Assembly (NCBI GenBank): GCA_027484145.1
Contig: JAIXUH010000013.1
Span: 558,001-622,000, forward strand
Direction: 5' to 3'
Source: Rhodobacter sp.
GTDB taxonomy: Bacteria > Pseudomonadota > Alphaproteobacteria > Rhodobacterales > Rhodobacteraceae
DNA: 64,000 bases
The notes under the pieces are model-generated. The model was not told the DNA's origin and did not search any database. It worked only from the letters and a program-made list of their open reading frames with translations. Both the position numbers and the translations under genes were made by a program. Positions 52,099 to 64,000 of the stretch are shown here, piece by piece; within the stretch, counting starts at the first letter, position 1; each line of letters opens with the position of its first letter.

Positions 52099-52206
52099 AT
52101 GAAATTTGTCGCGGGGGGTGGTGCGGCCTTTGGCCTTGCCCGCGCGGGGGCTGAAAGCTATGCAAGTGCAGTATTTGCCTTGTCGGAAAAGGGTTCGCGC
52201 GCATGA
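52099..52206 (+). CDS. Possible 35-residue leader ORF before the NDUFA9-like gene
   Basis: A short open frame from ATG 52099 whose TGA overlaps the ATG of the next gene (ATGA). The predicted peptide begins MKFVAGGGAAFGLARAG and has no recognisable family. The only ribosome-binding-like sequence (AAGG) abuts the ATG, which is too close to be efficient. It may be leader sequence only. Confidence 0.25.
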   Translation: MKFVAGGGAAFGLARAGAESYASAVFALSEKGSRA

Positions 52207-53186
52207 GCAAGCTTGTCACCATCTATGGCGGGTCGGGTTTTGTTGGCCGTTACATCGCGCGCCGCATGGCCAAGGACGGCTGGCGCGTGCGTGTGGCCGT
52301 GCGGCGGCCCAACGATGCCATCTTTGTGCGCCCCTACGGCGTGCCCGGTCAGGTCGAACCCGTGCTGTGCAACATCCGTGACGATGCGTCGGTGCGCGCG
52401 GCGCTGCGTGGCGCCGATGCCGTCATCAACTGTGTCGGCACTTTTGACCGTGGCGGACGCAACAGCTTTGACGCGGTGCACCGCGACGGGGCCGAACGCA
52501 TTGCCAAGATGGCCACTGCCGAAGGTGTGGCGCGCATGGTGCATATCTCGGCCCTTGGCGCAGATGCCGCATCGCCCAGCCTGTACGGGCAAAGCAAAGC
52601 CGAAGGCGAAGCCGCGGTACTGGCCGCCTTTCCGGGCGCGATGATTCTGCGCCCATCGATCATCTTCGGGTCCGAAGACGGGTTCTTCAACCGCTTCGCC
52701 GCCATGTCGCGCCTTGGGCCGATTCTGCCGGTGGTGGGGGCCGCGACACGGTTTCAGCCGGTTTTTGTGGAAGATGTGGCGCAAGCCGCCGTTCTGGGCG
52801 CGGAATCCGCTGCACCCGGTGTCTATGAACTGGGTGGCCCCGATGTGGCATCGTTCCGCGATCTGATGCAGCAGATGCTGGCCGTGATCCGCCGCCGCCG
52901 CATCGTGTTGAACATCCCGTTCTTTGCCGCGCGCATCATGGCCTTTGGCTTTGACATGCTGCAGGCCGTGACGCTTGGCCTTGTGAAAAACGGCATGATC
53001 ACCCGCGATCAGGTAACCAGCCTGACGGTGGACAATGTGGTATCATCAGGGGCCAAGGGCTTTGCCGATCTGGGCATCACGCCCACGTCAATGTCCTCGG
53101 TGCTGCCCGAGTATCTGTGGCGCTATCGTCCGTCGGGGCAGTACACGGCCATCAAGGAATCGGCCAAGAACCTGAAAAAGGTCTGA
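52203..53186 (+). CDS. NDUFA9-like atypical SDR (NAD(P)-binding) protein
   Basis: 327 residues with the N-terminal dinucleotide motif YGGSGFVGRYIA (GGSGFVG 9-15), then HISALGAD and SKAEGEAAV, and the RPSIIFGSEDGFFNRFA segment characteristic of the NDUFA9/39-kDa complex I-like branch of extended/atypical SDRs. In alphaproteobacteria and mitochondria this fold is linked to respiratory complex I or quinone biology; whether this gene's product binds complex I is inference. The uppP gene starts four bases after the stop, so the two are co-transcribed. Confidence 0.88.
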   Translation: MSKLVTIYGGSGFVGRYIARRMAKDGWRVRVAVRRPNDAIFVRPYGVPGQVEPVLCNIRDDASVRAALRGADAVINCVGTFDRGGRNSFDAVHRDGAERIAKMATAEGVARMVHISALGADAASPSLYGQSKAEGEAAVLAAFPGAMILRPSIIFGSEDGFFNRFAAMSRLGPILPVVGAATRFQPVFVEDVAQAAVLGAESAAPGVYELGGPDVASFRDLMQQMLAVIRRRRIVLNIPFFAARIMAFGFDMLQAVTLGLVKNGMITRDQVTSLTVDNVVSSGAKGFADLGITPTSMSSVLPEYLWRYRPSGQYTAIKESAKNLKKV

Positions 53187-53190
53187 CGCG

Positions 53191-53991
53191 GTGGAAAGCC
53201 TTGGCCTTGCCGCCCTGCTTGGTCTGCTCGAAGGGTTGACCGAGTTTCTGCCGGTGTCCTCAACCGGGCATTTGTTGCTGGCCGGGCATTTCCTTGGGTT
53301 CGAAAGCACAGGCCGCACGTTCGAGGTGGTCATCCAGCTTGGTGCCATTCTGGCGCTGTTCTCGGTCTATGCCGCCAAACTGCTGACCCTTGCCACGCAG
53401 GCGCGCCACAATGACGGCGCGCGCCGGGCTTTGATCGGTCTGCTGCTTGCCTTTCTTCCGGCGGTCGTCGTGGGCCTTGTTGCGCATGATTTCATCAAAA
53501 GCGTGCTTTTTGAAACACCCGTGCTGATTGCGGTCATGCTGATTCTGGGCGGCATCGTGCTTTTGGTGATCGACCGTTTCACCCCGCCCGCCGTTCATTT
53601 CGAGGCGACAGAACTACCGTTGCGCAAGGCGTTCCTGATCGGGGTCTGCCAATGCGTCGCCATGATCCCCGGCGTGTCACGGTCCGGCGCCACCATTGTG
53701 GGCGCGCTGATGCTGGGCGTGGAAAAGCGCGCCGCTGCCGAATTTTCGTTTCTGCTGTCGCTGCCAACCATGGGGGCAGCGGTTGCTTATGATTTGTACA
53801 AAACCCGTGATCTGCTGGATTTTGGGGCATTTTCCGAGATTGCGGTTGGCTTTGTCGTGGCCTTTGTCACGGCCTTGCTTGTGGTCAAGGCGGTCTTGGC
53901 CTTTGTGGGAAAGCACGGCTATGCGATCTTTGGCTGGTGGCGAATCATCGTCGGCACCGCCACGCTTGCGGCCCTTTGGGCAGGGTTCTAG
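53191..53991 (+). CDS. uppP: Undecaprenyl-diphosphatase UppP (BacA)
   Basis: Recycles undecaprenyl pyrophosphate to the monophosphate carrier for peptidoglycan and surface polysaccharides. The 266-residue membrane protein shows both family signatures: EGLTEFLPVSSTGH (14-27) and PGVSRSGAT, within a multi-helix layout of about eight hydrophobic segments. The start is a GTG four bases after the NDUFA9-like stop; the family sequence begins at once, so no earlier start is needed. A small dyad (53990-54011) overlaps the stop. Confidence 0.95.
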   Translation: MESLGLAALLGLLEGLTEFLPVSSTGHLLLAGHFLGFESTGRTFEVVIQLGAILALFSVYAAKLLTLATQARHNDGARRALIGLLLAFLPAVVVGLVAHDFIKSVLFETPVLIAVMLILGGIVLLVIDRFTPPAVHFEATELPLRKAFLIGVCQCVAMIPGVSRSGATIVGALMLGVEKRAAAEFSFLLSLPTMGAAVAYDLYKTRDLLDFGAFSEIAVGFVVAFVTALLVVKAVLAFVGKHGYAIFGWWRIIVGTATLAALWAGF

Positions 53992-54011
53992 CACGATAGG
54001 TATCGCGTGCT
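53990..54011 (+). other. Small imperfect dyad at the uppP stop
   Basis: AGCAC...GTGCT with an inner GATA/TATC pairing; no T run follows. It is a weak 3'-end structure at best. The remaining interval to gltD (GTG at 54152) is AT-rich around 54030-54100 and presumably holds the gltD promoter, but I cannot place convincing hexamers. Confidence 0.3.
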
Positions 54012-54151
54012 GACCTAATATCGCAAGAAAACTTGGCTCAATCCGATACAGCGGCGAAAAAACTGCAAAATAGGGCAATAAGACTGACTTTTATTCCCGT
54101 TTGACTGGGGGTAAGAAGGCGCACCCGAAATTGGTTATGGGAGGCGCAGCC

Positions 54152-55588
54152 GTGGCCACGCAAAAGATGCTGAAGTTCGTGACAGTCTCGAAAGAGACGC
54201 CGGAAAAGCGCCCCGCGACGCTTCGCAATCAGGATTTCCATGAGATTTATCGGGAGTTTGCCGCCGAAAAGGCTGCTGAACAGGCCGGGCGTTGCAGCCA
54301 GTGTGGCGTGCCCTATTGCCAAAGCCATTGCCCGCTGCACAACAACATTCCCGATTGGCTGCGCCTGACTGCCGAGGGGCGTCTGGAAGAAGCCTATGAG
54401 CTGAGCCAGGCCACCAACACCTTCCCCGAGATCTGCGGCCGCATCTGCCCGCAAGACCGCCTGTGCGAAGGCAACTGCGTCATCGAACAATCGGGCCACG
54501 GCACCGTCACCATCGGCTCGGTCGAAAAGTACATCACCGACATGGCGTGGGAAAACGGCTGGGTCAAACCGATCCGCCCCGCACAGGAACGCGGCGAAAG
54601 CGTCGGCATCATCGGGGCCGGTCCGGGTGGCCTTGCCGCTGCTGACGTGTTGCGCCGCAAGGGCTATCAGGTCACGATCTATGATCGCTATGACCGCGCC
54701 GGTGGCCTGCTGACCTATGGCATTCCGGGGTTCAAGCTTGAAAAGCCCGTCGTCATGCAGCGCATCGAACAGCTGGAAACCGCGGGCGTTACCCTTGTGC
54801 TGAACTGCACCGTTGGCGTTGACATCAGCTTTGACGCGATCCGCGGCCAGCATGATGCCGTGCTGATCGCCACAGGCGTCTACAAGGCCCGCGATATCGA
54901 AGCGCCGGGTGTCGGCGCACAGGGAATCGTGCGCGCGCTGGATTATCTGACCGCTTCGAACCGCAAAAGCTTTGGTGATGATGTGGCGGCCTTTGACTCG
55001 GGCGAGCTGAACGCCGCAGGCAAGCGTGTGGTGGTCATCGGTGGCGGCGATACCGCCATGGATTGCGTGCGCACCGCCGTCCGCCAAGGCGCAACCTCGG
55101 TCAAATGCCTCTATCGCCGCGACAAGGCCAATATGCCCGGCTCGCAGCGTGAAGTGCAGAACGCCGAGGAAGAGGGTGTCGATTTCGTCTGGCTGACCGC
55201 CCCCAAGGGCTTTACCGGCGGCACAGTTGTGGATGGCGTCATGGTGCAGCGTATGCGCCTTGGTGCGCCCGATGCCACGGGCCGCCAGACGCCTGAACTG
55301 ATCGAAGGGGCCGATTACATCGAACCCGCCGATCTGGTGGTGCAGGCCCTAGGCTTTGAACCCGAGGCGATTCCAACACTCTGGGGCGTGCCGGAACTGG
55401 CCGTCACCCGCTGGGGCACCATCAAGGCCGATTTCCGCACCCATGCCACCAGCCTGCCCGGTGTCTATGCCGCAGGTGACATCGTGCGCGGTGCGTCTCT
55501 GGTCGTCTGGGCCATACGGGACGGGCGCGAAGCAGCCGATGCCATCATGGCCTACCTGAAACAGGCCGAGGTCGTCGCCGCCGAATGA
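54152..55588 (+). CDS. gltD: Glutamate synthase (NADPH) small subunit
   Basis: The FAD-containing subunit that passes electrons from NADPH to the large subunit in the GOGAT reaction. The 478 residues start with a cysteine-rich [4Fe-4S]-type region (RCSQCGVPYCQSHCP and EICGRICPQDRLCEGNC), then the FAD motif IIGAGPGGLAAADVLRRKGY and the NADPH motif VVVIGGGDTAMD. The GTG at 54152 follows GGGAGG by seven bases and gives the family start ATQKMLKFV; earlier in-frame TTG and ATG codons lack support. gltB lies downstream beyond two other genes and a compound hairpin. Confidence 0.95.
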   Translation: MATQKMLKFVTVSKETPEKRPATLRNQDFHEIYREFAAEKAAEQAGRCSQCGVPYCQSHCPLHNNIPDWLRLTAEGRLEEAYELSQATNTFPEICGRICPQDRLCEGNCVIEQSGHGTVTIGSVEKYITDMAWENGWVKPIRPAQERGESVGIIGAGPGGLAAADVLRRKGYQVTIYDRYDRAGGLLTYGIPGFKLEKPVVMQRIEQLETAGVTLVLNCTVGVDISFDAIRGQHDAVLIATGVYKARDIEAPGVGAQGIVRALDYLTASNRKSFGDDVAAFDSGELNAAGKRVVVIGGGDTAMDCVRTAVRQGATSVKCLYRRDKANMPGSQREVQNAEEEGVDFVWLTAPKGFTGGTVVDGVMVQRMRLGAPDATGRQTPELIEGADYIEPADLVVQALGFEPEAIPTLWGVPELAVTRWGTIKADFRTHATSLPGVYAAGDIVRGASLVVWAIRDGREAADAIMAYLKQAEVVAAE

Positions 55589-55599
55589 TAAGTTCCGTG

Positions 55600-55647
55600 C
55601 ACCCGCACAGCGCAGGCCCCATTGATGCGGGGCCGTCGCTGCGGGTG
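55600..55647 (+). other. Compound hairpin between gltD and the secreted-protein gene
   Basis: The outer stem pairs CACCCGC (55600-55606) with GCGGGTG (55641-55647) and continues, past a two-base bulge, with AGCG/CGCT. The inner stem pairs GGCCCC (55615-55620) with GGGGCC (55629-55634) around ATTGATGC. No U-tract follows. It could stabilise or process the mRNA, or attenuate expression of the downstream genes. Confidence 0.6.
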
Positions 55648-55699
55648 ACGTCTGAAGCAACAGGTCAGCAACGCTGACTTTACAGAAGGGAAGGCAGAC

Positions 55700-56416
55700 A
55701 TGCGCGGATCAACCTTGGCCATTCTTCTGCTGGCGGCATCCCCTGCCTATGCCGGGTCTTTCACCCCACCCGAAGGCTGCACCACATTCATGACCGTGCA
55801 GGCCCGTGCCTGCCGTGTCTCCAACTACTACAAATGCACTGCAGATGTGCCGGGCGACCAGTGGCGCGCCGATTTTGACCAGCAAGGCCCCTTCTTCCTC
55901 AGCCGCATCAACTCCGAGGCGGAATGGGTGGAAAGCTTTGATCTGGGCGATGTCGCCGTGCGCCAGACGCTGAACCCTGCCCCGGCAGATCCGGCGTCGT
56001 TCTCTGAACTGCTGTCATCGGGCACCGATACCTTCGAATTTGGCCTGACCCGCGACAATGGCGAGGTAAGCCGCGTGAACGGATTTGACCGTCTGACCGG
56101 CAAGACTGTTACCATTGACGGCATCACGCTGAAGCAAACCGAATTCGAGTTCACAGAGACAGACCCTGCCGGCACCATCCTGCGCCAAAGCAACGGGAAC
56201 GAATACATCAGCCCCGATATGCGCCTGTTCTTTTCCGGCCCGTCGCAATGGAATGGCGGCGACGGAGAGTTCCTGCCCATGGACGGCAGCCCCGTGCAGT
56301 TCATCTTCCCCGGCGAACCCGGTTTCGCCAGCACCGAACCCCTGTTCGACTGTGATGCGCTGATGTCTGAATTGAGTGGCGAAGCGAGCGTGATACTAGC
56401 GTCGGTGCGACAATGA
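55700..56416 (+). CDS. Secreted protein of unknown function between gltD and gltB
   Basis: I do not recognise this family. 238 residues with a short signal peptide (LAILLLAASPAYA) and a predicted periplasmic domain. It has an N-terminal run of cysteines (EGCTTFMTVQARACRVSNYYKC) and one near the end (LFDCDALM), which could form disulfides. The middle is beta-rich (VTIDGITLKQTEFEFTETD, GNEYISPDMRLFF). The start has GAAGGGAAGG upstream. The stop overlaps the GFA-family gene (ATGA), which in turn overlaps gltB, so it is part of the glutamate synthase operon by structure even though no functional link is apparent. Confidence 0.8.
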   Translation: MRGSTLAILLLAASPAYAGSFTPPEGCTTFMTVQARACRVSNYYKCTADVPGDQWRADFDQQGPFFLSRINSEAEWVESFDLGDVAVRQTLNPAPADPASFSELLSSGTDTFEFGLTRDNGEVSRVNGFDRLTGKTVTIDGITLKQTEFEFTETDPAGTILRQSNGNEYISPDMRLFFSGPSQWNGGDGEFLPMDGSPVQFIFPGEPGFASTEPLFDCDALMSELSGEASVILASVRQ

Positions 56417-56840
56417 CAATTGCACTTGAAGGCCAGTGCCTGTGCGGCGCGGTTAAGGTGCAGGTCGAAGGCGCGCATGACCCGCGCCCCGGCGCTTGCC
56501 ACTGCCGCATGTGCCAGCGCTGGTCGGGCGGGCTTTTCCTGTGCTTTGAGGCCGACGCAGACGGTGTGGCCGTGACAGGGCCCGTAACGCGCTACGCCTC
56601 GTCCAGCTTTGCCGAACGCGCATTCTGCACAGTATGCGGAAGCCACCTGTGGATGCGCGATACCGACGACAAGACGTACGAACTGATGCCGGGCCTTTTC
56701 GATGCCGCGCGCAATTGGCCTTTGCGGTCCGAGATCTACGTTGACAGGGCTATGGCCTCTGTCCGGCTGGCTGGCGATCACCACCGCGCCACGCAGGCCG
56801 AATATGAACAAAAGAACCAACACGTTGCAGGAGATGCGCC

Positions 56841-56844
<4 letters not shown>
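56413..56844 (+). CDS. GFA/CENP-V family zinc protein
   Basis: A 143-residue member of the glutathione-dependent formaldehyde-activating (GFA)/CENP-V fold. Zinc ligands are visible as GQCLCGAVKVQ (Cys9, Cys11), ACHCRMCQRW (Cys29, Cys31, Cys34) and FCTVCGSHLW. Despite the family name, most members have no proven formaldehyde activity. It is coupled by ATGA overlaps both to the secreted-protein gene upstream and to gltB downstream. The reason for its place in the GOGAT operon is unknown. Confidence 0.87.
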
Positions 56845-61376
<4,532 letters not shown>

Positions 61377-61401
61377 GGTGGCACCAGACGGCATCACCCA
61401 C

Positions 61402-61436
61402 AGGCACTCCGGTTCAACAGGCCGGGGTGCCTTTGT
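61402..61436 (+). terminator. Terminator after gltB
   Basis: An 11-bp stem (AGGCACTCCGG with CCGGGGTGCCT, one G-U pair), nine-base loop, then TTTG. The T tract is short but position and stem are good. Confidence 0.75.
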
Positions 61437-61606
61437 TATCTGCGGCACTTTCTGGTGCGCCAGGCGGATCGGGCTGCCAGAATGACCGTTTTTGCGCCAT
61501 CTTGTTGCGCCAAAGTCAGATCACACGACTGTTGCATGCAAGATGGTTTGCCGTTTTCCGCCAAGTGATAAAGATGGCGCTTGGGGCCGGATGTGGCCTG
61601 AACCTT

Positions 61607-61636
61607 TTGCCCTGTCGTCTATACCGTCGTGATAAT
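61607..61636 (+). promoter_or_regulatory. Candidate promoter of the second sulfotransferase gene
   Basis: TTGCCC, 18 bases, GATAAT, 24 bases before the ATG at 61661, which has GAGAGG upstream. It lies in the 284-base interval after gltB; the rest of that interval (61437-61600) shows nothing I can name. Confidence 0.45.
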
Positions 61637-61660
61637 GCGAAAGACTATTGAGAGGCGCCG

Positions 61661-62353
61661 ATGATCATTTCCCACAAGTATAAATTCATCTTCATCAAAA
61701 CGCGCAAAACCGCCGGAACCAGCATCGAAACCTTTCTGTCGCCACTGTGTGGCGAAGAAGATGTTCTGACGCCGATTTTCCCGCCAGAGCCGGGTCATGT
61801 GGCGCGTAACCACATGGGCCTTTACAACCCGCTGCCCCCCTTGCTGCGCCCGCCCATGCCGGGCCTGCACCATTCGGTCAGTTGGGTGGCCAAGAACCTG
61901 TTGCGCCGGCAAAAGTTCTTCAACCACATCGCCGGAATTGATGTGCGTGACCGCCTGCCGCGCCGCATCTGGAATTCATACTTCAAGTTCTGCGTCGAAC
62001 GGCATCCGTTTGAAAAGACACGCTCGTTCTATGCCATGGTAAAGGAACGTCAGGCGGCAGCGTCTGCCGACATCCTGTTCAATCAGGACACGTTGCCGAG
62101 TGACTGGCACAAATATGCCGATCCAAAGGGCAATATCATCGTGGACAAGGTGCTGCGCTACGAAGACCTGAATGCCGAACTGGCCGGGGTGTTCCAAACG
62201 CTTGGCGTGCCCTTCGGCGATGGTCTGAAGCAGCGGGCCAAGGGTGGATTGCGGCCGTCCGGTCAGCGGCTGGAGTTCTCGTCGGCGCAAAAGGCCGCCA
62301 TCATGGACGTGTTCCGCCACGAGATGGCAACCTTCGGATATACGCCAGACTGA
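61661..62353 (+). CDS. Sulfotransferase family 2-type protein
   Basis: A 230-residue protein with the PAPS-binding loop KTRKTAGTSIE (RKTAGTS at 15-21) and the 3'-phosphate segment CVERHPFEKTRSFY (RHP at 114-116), both intact. The sequence resembles the Sulfotransfer_2 group, which acts on carbohydrates such as chondroitin or heparan in animals and on surface glycans in bacteria. No signal peptide or membrane helix is evident. It stands alone between the gltB terminator and mtgA and appears to have its own promoter. The RHP segment resembles that of the C-terminal half of the 46588 gene. Confidence 0.85.
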   Translation: MIISHKYKFIFIKTRKTAGTSIETFLSPLCGEEDVLTPIFPPEPGHVARNHMGLYNPLPPLLRPPMPGLHHSVSWVAKNLLRRQKFFNHIAGIDVRDRLPRRIWNSYFKFCVERHPFEKTRSFYAMVKERQAAASADILFNQDTLPSDWHKYADPKGNIIVDKVLRYEDLNAELAGVFQTLGVPFGDGLKQRAKGGLRPSGQRLEFSSAQKAAIMDVFRHEMATFGYTPD

Positions 62354-62408
62354 CCTTGCCCCAGCGGTCGGCTTGACCACGGGGCCCAGTTGGGGCCTAA
62401 GCTGCGCT

Positions 62409-63155
62409 ATGGTTGCGACACCCAAGAAATCCCGCAAGGCCAAAGAGCCAGAGCCCGCCGTCATCGAACCGCCACCGCCGGTGCCGGTTCGTCGGCGCGT
62501 GCTGCGGTGGGTGCTGCGCGGCCTTTTGGGTGTGGTGGCCTTCTATGCCTTGCTGGTGGTGCTGTTTTCCTTCCTGAACCCGCCCACCAACATGTACCAG
62601 TTCAGCGAATCTGTCCGCCTTGGCTCGGTGGAGCGTGACTGGGTTGATTGGGACGAGATTGCCCCTGTCATGGCGCGGTCGGTCGTCGCCGCCGAAGATG
62701 CCAACTATTGCCTGCACTGGGGCTTTGACATGGCCGCCATCCGCGCTGCCGTCGCCGAAGGCAGTAACCGCGGCGCTTCGACCCTCAGCCAGCAGGTGGT
62801 CAAGAACGTGTTCCTGTGGCACGGCCGGTCATGGCTGCGCAAGGCGATGGAGGGGGTGCTGACCCCTGCGGTCGAACTGGTCTGGTCCAAGCAGCGCATA
62901 CTGGAGGTCTACATGAACATCGCCGAATTTGATGAGGGCGTGTTTGGTGTGCAGGCCGCAGCGCAGCACCATTTCGGCATCGACGCCCGCGATCTGTCCG
63001 CCACCCAGGCGGCCCGTCTGGCCGCAGTTCTGCCTGACCCAAAGGGGCGGTCCGCCTCAAAACCCTCAGACTTTGTCCGCCGCCGCACGCGCTCCATCAT
63101 CTCGGGCGCCGAAACCATCGCCGCAGACGGGCGCGCCGCCTGTTTCGAAGGCTGA
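62409..63155 (+). CDS. mtgA: Monofunctional peptidoglycan transglycosylase
   Basis: A GT51 enzyme that polymerises lipid II into glycan strands. The 248 residues comprise a Pro-rich cytoplasmic N-terminus, one membrane anchor (about 31-55) and the glycosyltransferase domain: catalytic Glu96 in VVAAEDANYCLHWGFD, GASTLSQQ (about 122-129) and the second motif RILEVYMNIAEF. In the first motif the usual EDxxF has Tyr in place of Phe. The start at 62409 is the ATG nearest the family N-terminus; upstream in-frame codons overlap the sulfotransferase gene. Confidence 0.92.
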   Translation: MVATPKKSRKAKEPEPAVIEPPPPVPVRRRVLRWVLRGLLGVVAFYALLVVLFSFLNPPTNMYQFSESVRLGSVERDWVDWDEIAPVMARSVVAAEDANYCLHWGFDMAAIRAAVAEGSNRGASTLSQQVVKNVFLWHGRSWLRKAMEGVLTPAVELVWSKQRILEVYMNIAEFDEGVFGVQAAAQHHFGIDARDLSATQAARLAAVLPDPKGRSASKPSDFVRRRTRSIISGAETIAADGRAACFEG

Positions 63156-63269
63156 TCCCGCGCCCAAAACCCGGATACAACCGGCGCGATATGGCAAAGA
63201 CCGGGGGAAGCCGATTGATCCCAGCGGCGCAGGGGGCTATCAGGGGCTTGGCCAAATCACGAGTATTGC

Positions 63270-63935
63270 ATGATCCGCCTGTATCACTTCCCGCTTTCCC
63301 CGTTTTGTCGCAAGGTTCGCCTGACTCTGGCGGAAAAGAAGCTTGAGGTTGAGCTGGTCGAAGAACGCTATTGGGAACCCACCCCCGATTTTCTCCGCCG
63401 CAATCCGGCGGGCAAGGTGCCGATCCTGAAGATGGATCAAAAGACGCTCAGCGAAAGTCAGGCGATCTGCGAATATCTGGACGAAACCTTTCCCACCCCG
63501 CCCCTGATGCCGCGCGACCCCGAAGTGCGCTATGAAGTGCGCCGCATCTGCGCGTGGTTCGATGACAAGTTCCATGAGGATGTCACCTCAAAACTGCTCT
63601 ACGAACGGGTGAACAAGAAGGTCATGAAACTGGGCTACCCGGATTCCAAGAATGTGAAATTCGGGGCGGGCCGCATCAAGTTTCATATCGATTACATGGC
63701 GTGGCTGTTGGATCAGCGCCGCTGGCTGGCGGGCGATACCATGACGCTGGCCGACTTCACGGCCGCCGCGCACCTGTCCTGCCTTGATTACATCTCGGAT
63801 GTGGACTGGAACCGTTCCGCCACGGTCAAGGACTGGTACGCCAAGATCAAATCGCGCCCCAGTTTTCGCACCCTTCTGGCCGATCAGGTGCCGGGCTTTC
63901 CGCCACCTGCGCATTACGCCGACCTCGATTTCTGA
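63270..63935 (+). CDS. Glutathione S-transferase family protein
   Basis: 221 residues with an N-terminal thioredoxin-like domain (YHFPLSPFCRKVRLTLAEKK), a conserved NPAGKVPIL cis-proline loop and SESQAICEYLDE (the glutathione-binding Glu-Ser pair region), then an all-helical C-terminal domain (DTMTLADFTAAAHLSCLDYI). The cysteine in SPFCRK suggests a Cys- or Ser-type catalytic residue as in beta/omega-like GSTs; the substrate is unknown. The gene lies 114 bases after mtgA; that gap shows no other feature. Confidence 0.9.
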   Translation: MIRLYHFPLSPFCRKVRLTLAEKKLEVELVEERYWEPTPDFLRRNPAGKVPILKMDQKTLSESQAICEYLDETFPTPPLMPRDPEVRYEVRRICAWFDDKFHEDVTSKLLYERVNKKVMKLGYPDSKNVKFGAGRIKFHIDYMAWLLDQRRWLAGDTMTLADFTAAAHLSCLDYISDVDWNRSATVKDWYAKIKSRPSFRTLLADQVPGFPPPAHYADLDF

Positions 63936-63944
63936 TCCGTCCGC

Positions 63945-64000
63945 TCAGGCCCGCTTTGGCAGGCTGGCAATGTTCAGCGTGGCCAGAACGCGCGCCTCGA
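63945..64000 (-). CDS. 3' end of an unidentified minus-strand gene
   Basis: A minus-strand frame enters from the right edge and ends at TGA (63947-63945). The visible tail reads EARVLATLNIASLPKRA. Codon composition fits coding and it is convergent with the GST gene, but 17 residues are too few to name a family. Confidence 0.5.
   Translation of the reverse strand, partial: EARVLATLNIASLPKRA

Overview
The window looks like a chromosomal segment of an alphaproteobacterium of the Rhodobacteraceae. The reasons are high GC, pervasive 4-base ATGA/GTGA gene overlaps, a fused YlxR/L7Ae-type protein in the rimP-nusA-infB operon, a glutaredoxin/nitrilase/comF block, gltD and gltB separated by two small genes, and an NDUFA9-like protein next to uppP. 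This taxonomic call is inference from gene content and order; no marker was searched. I see no insertion sequence, prophage, CRISPR array or clear pseudogene. Two genes are cut by the window ends: a CCA-adding enzyme on the left and an unidentified minus-strand gene on the right.

Layout. 0-7.8 kb: CCA tRNA nucleotidyltransferase, three translationally coupled ABC half-exporters and a TrmA/RumA-type rRNA methyltransferase. 7.8-14.4 kb: two L,D-transpeptidases around a divergent CAP-domain lipoprotein, a small secreted protein, ferrochelatase, a methyltransferase-like gene back to back with comF, glutaredoxin, a nitrilase-family hydrolase and a MarR regulator. 14.4-20.4 kb: an exopolysaccharide module (sugar-phosphate transferase, FlaA1/CapD-type dehydratase, YjbH-like, YjbF-like and YjbE-like proteins). 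20.5-26.2 kb: a candidate small RNA or attenuated leader, then rimP-nusA-ylxR-infB. 26.2-29.1 kb (minus): a 46-residue gene, mutT, argJ and a parvulin. 29.2-34.7 kb: secA, an Ala/Pro-rich envelope protein and a substrate-binding/OmpA fusion. 34.7-38.7 kb (minus): radC, dnaJ, dnaK. 39.0-48.0 kb: alkB, an orphan polysaccharide-export permease, cysQ, galU, two paralogous glycosyltransferases, a core-2/I-branching-type transferase and a two-domain sulfotransferase. 48.0-52.0 kb (minus): ptsN, hpf, lptB-lptA-lptC, rnd and tRNA-Leu(CAG). 52.2-64 kb: NDUFA9-like protein, uppP, gltD, a secreted protein, a GFA-family protein, gltB, a second sulfotransferase, mtgA and a glutathione S-transferase.

How the parts fit. 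Much of the window serves the cell envelope: lipid-carrier recycling (uppP), peptidoglycan (mtgA, two Ldt proteins, an OmpA-type protein), LPS transport (lptABC), protein export (secA) and two polysaccharide loci. The most interesting stretch is 39.7-48.0 kb. There a UDP-glucose synthase, three glycosyltransferases and a sulfotransferase sit next to cysQ, whose product class removes the PAP by-product of sulfotransferases. I infer a sulfated-glycan locus. Other points worth a look are the RNA candidate upstream of rimP, a pair of small secreted proteins sharing one architecture, a G-quadruplex motif just upstream of alkB, three consecutive dyads (one a 22-bp perfect palindrome) after dnaJ, and a compound hairpin after gltD.
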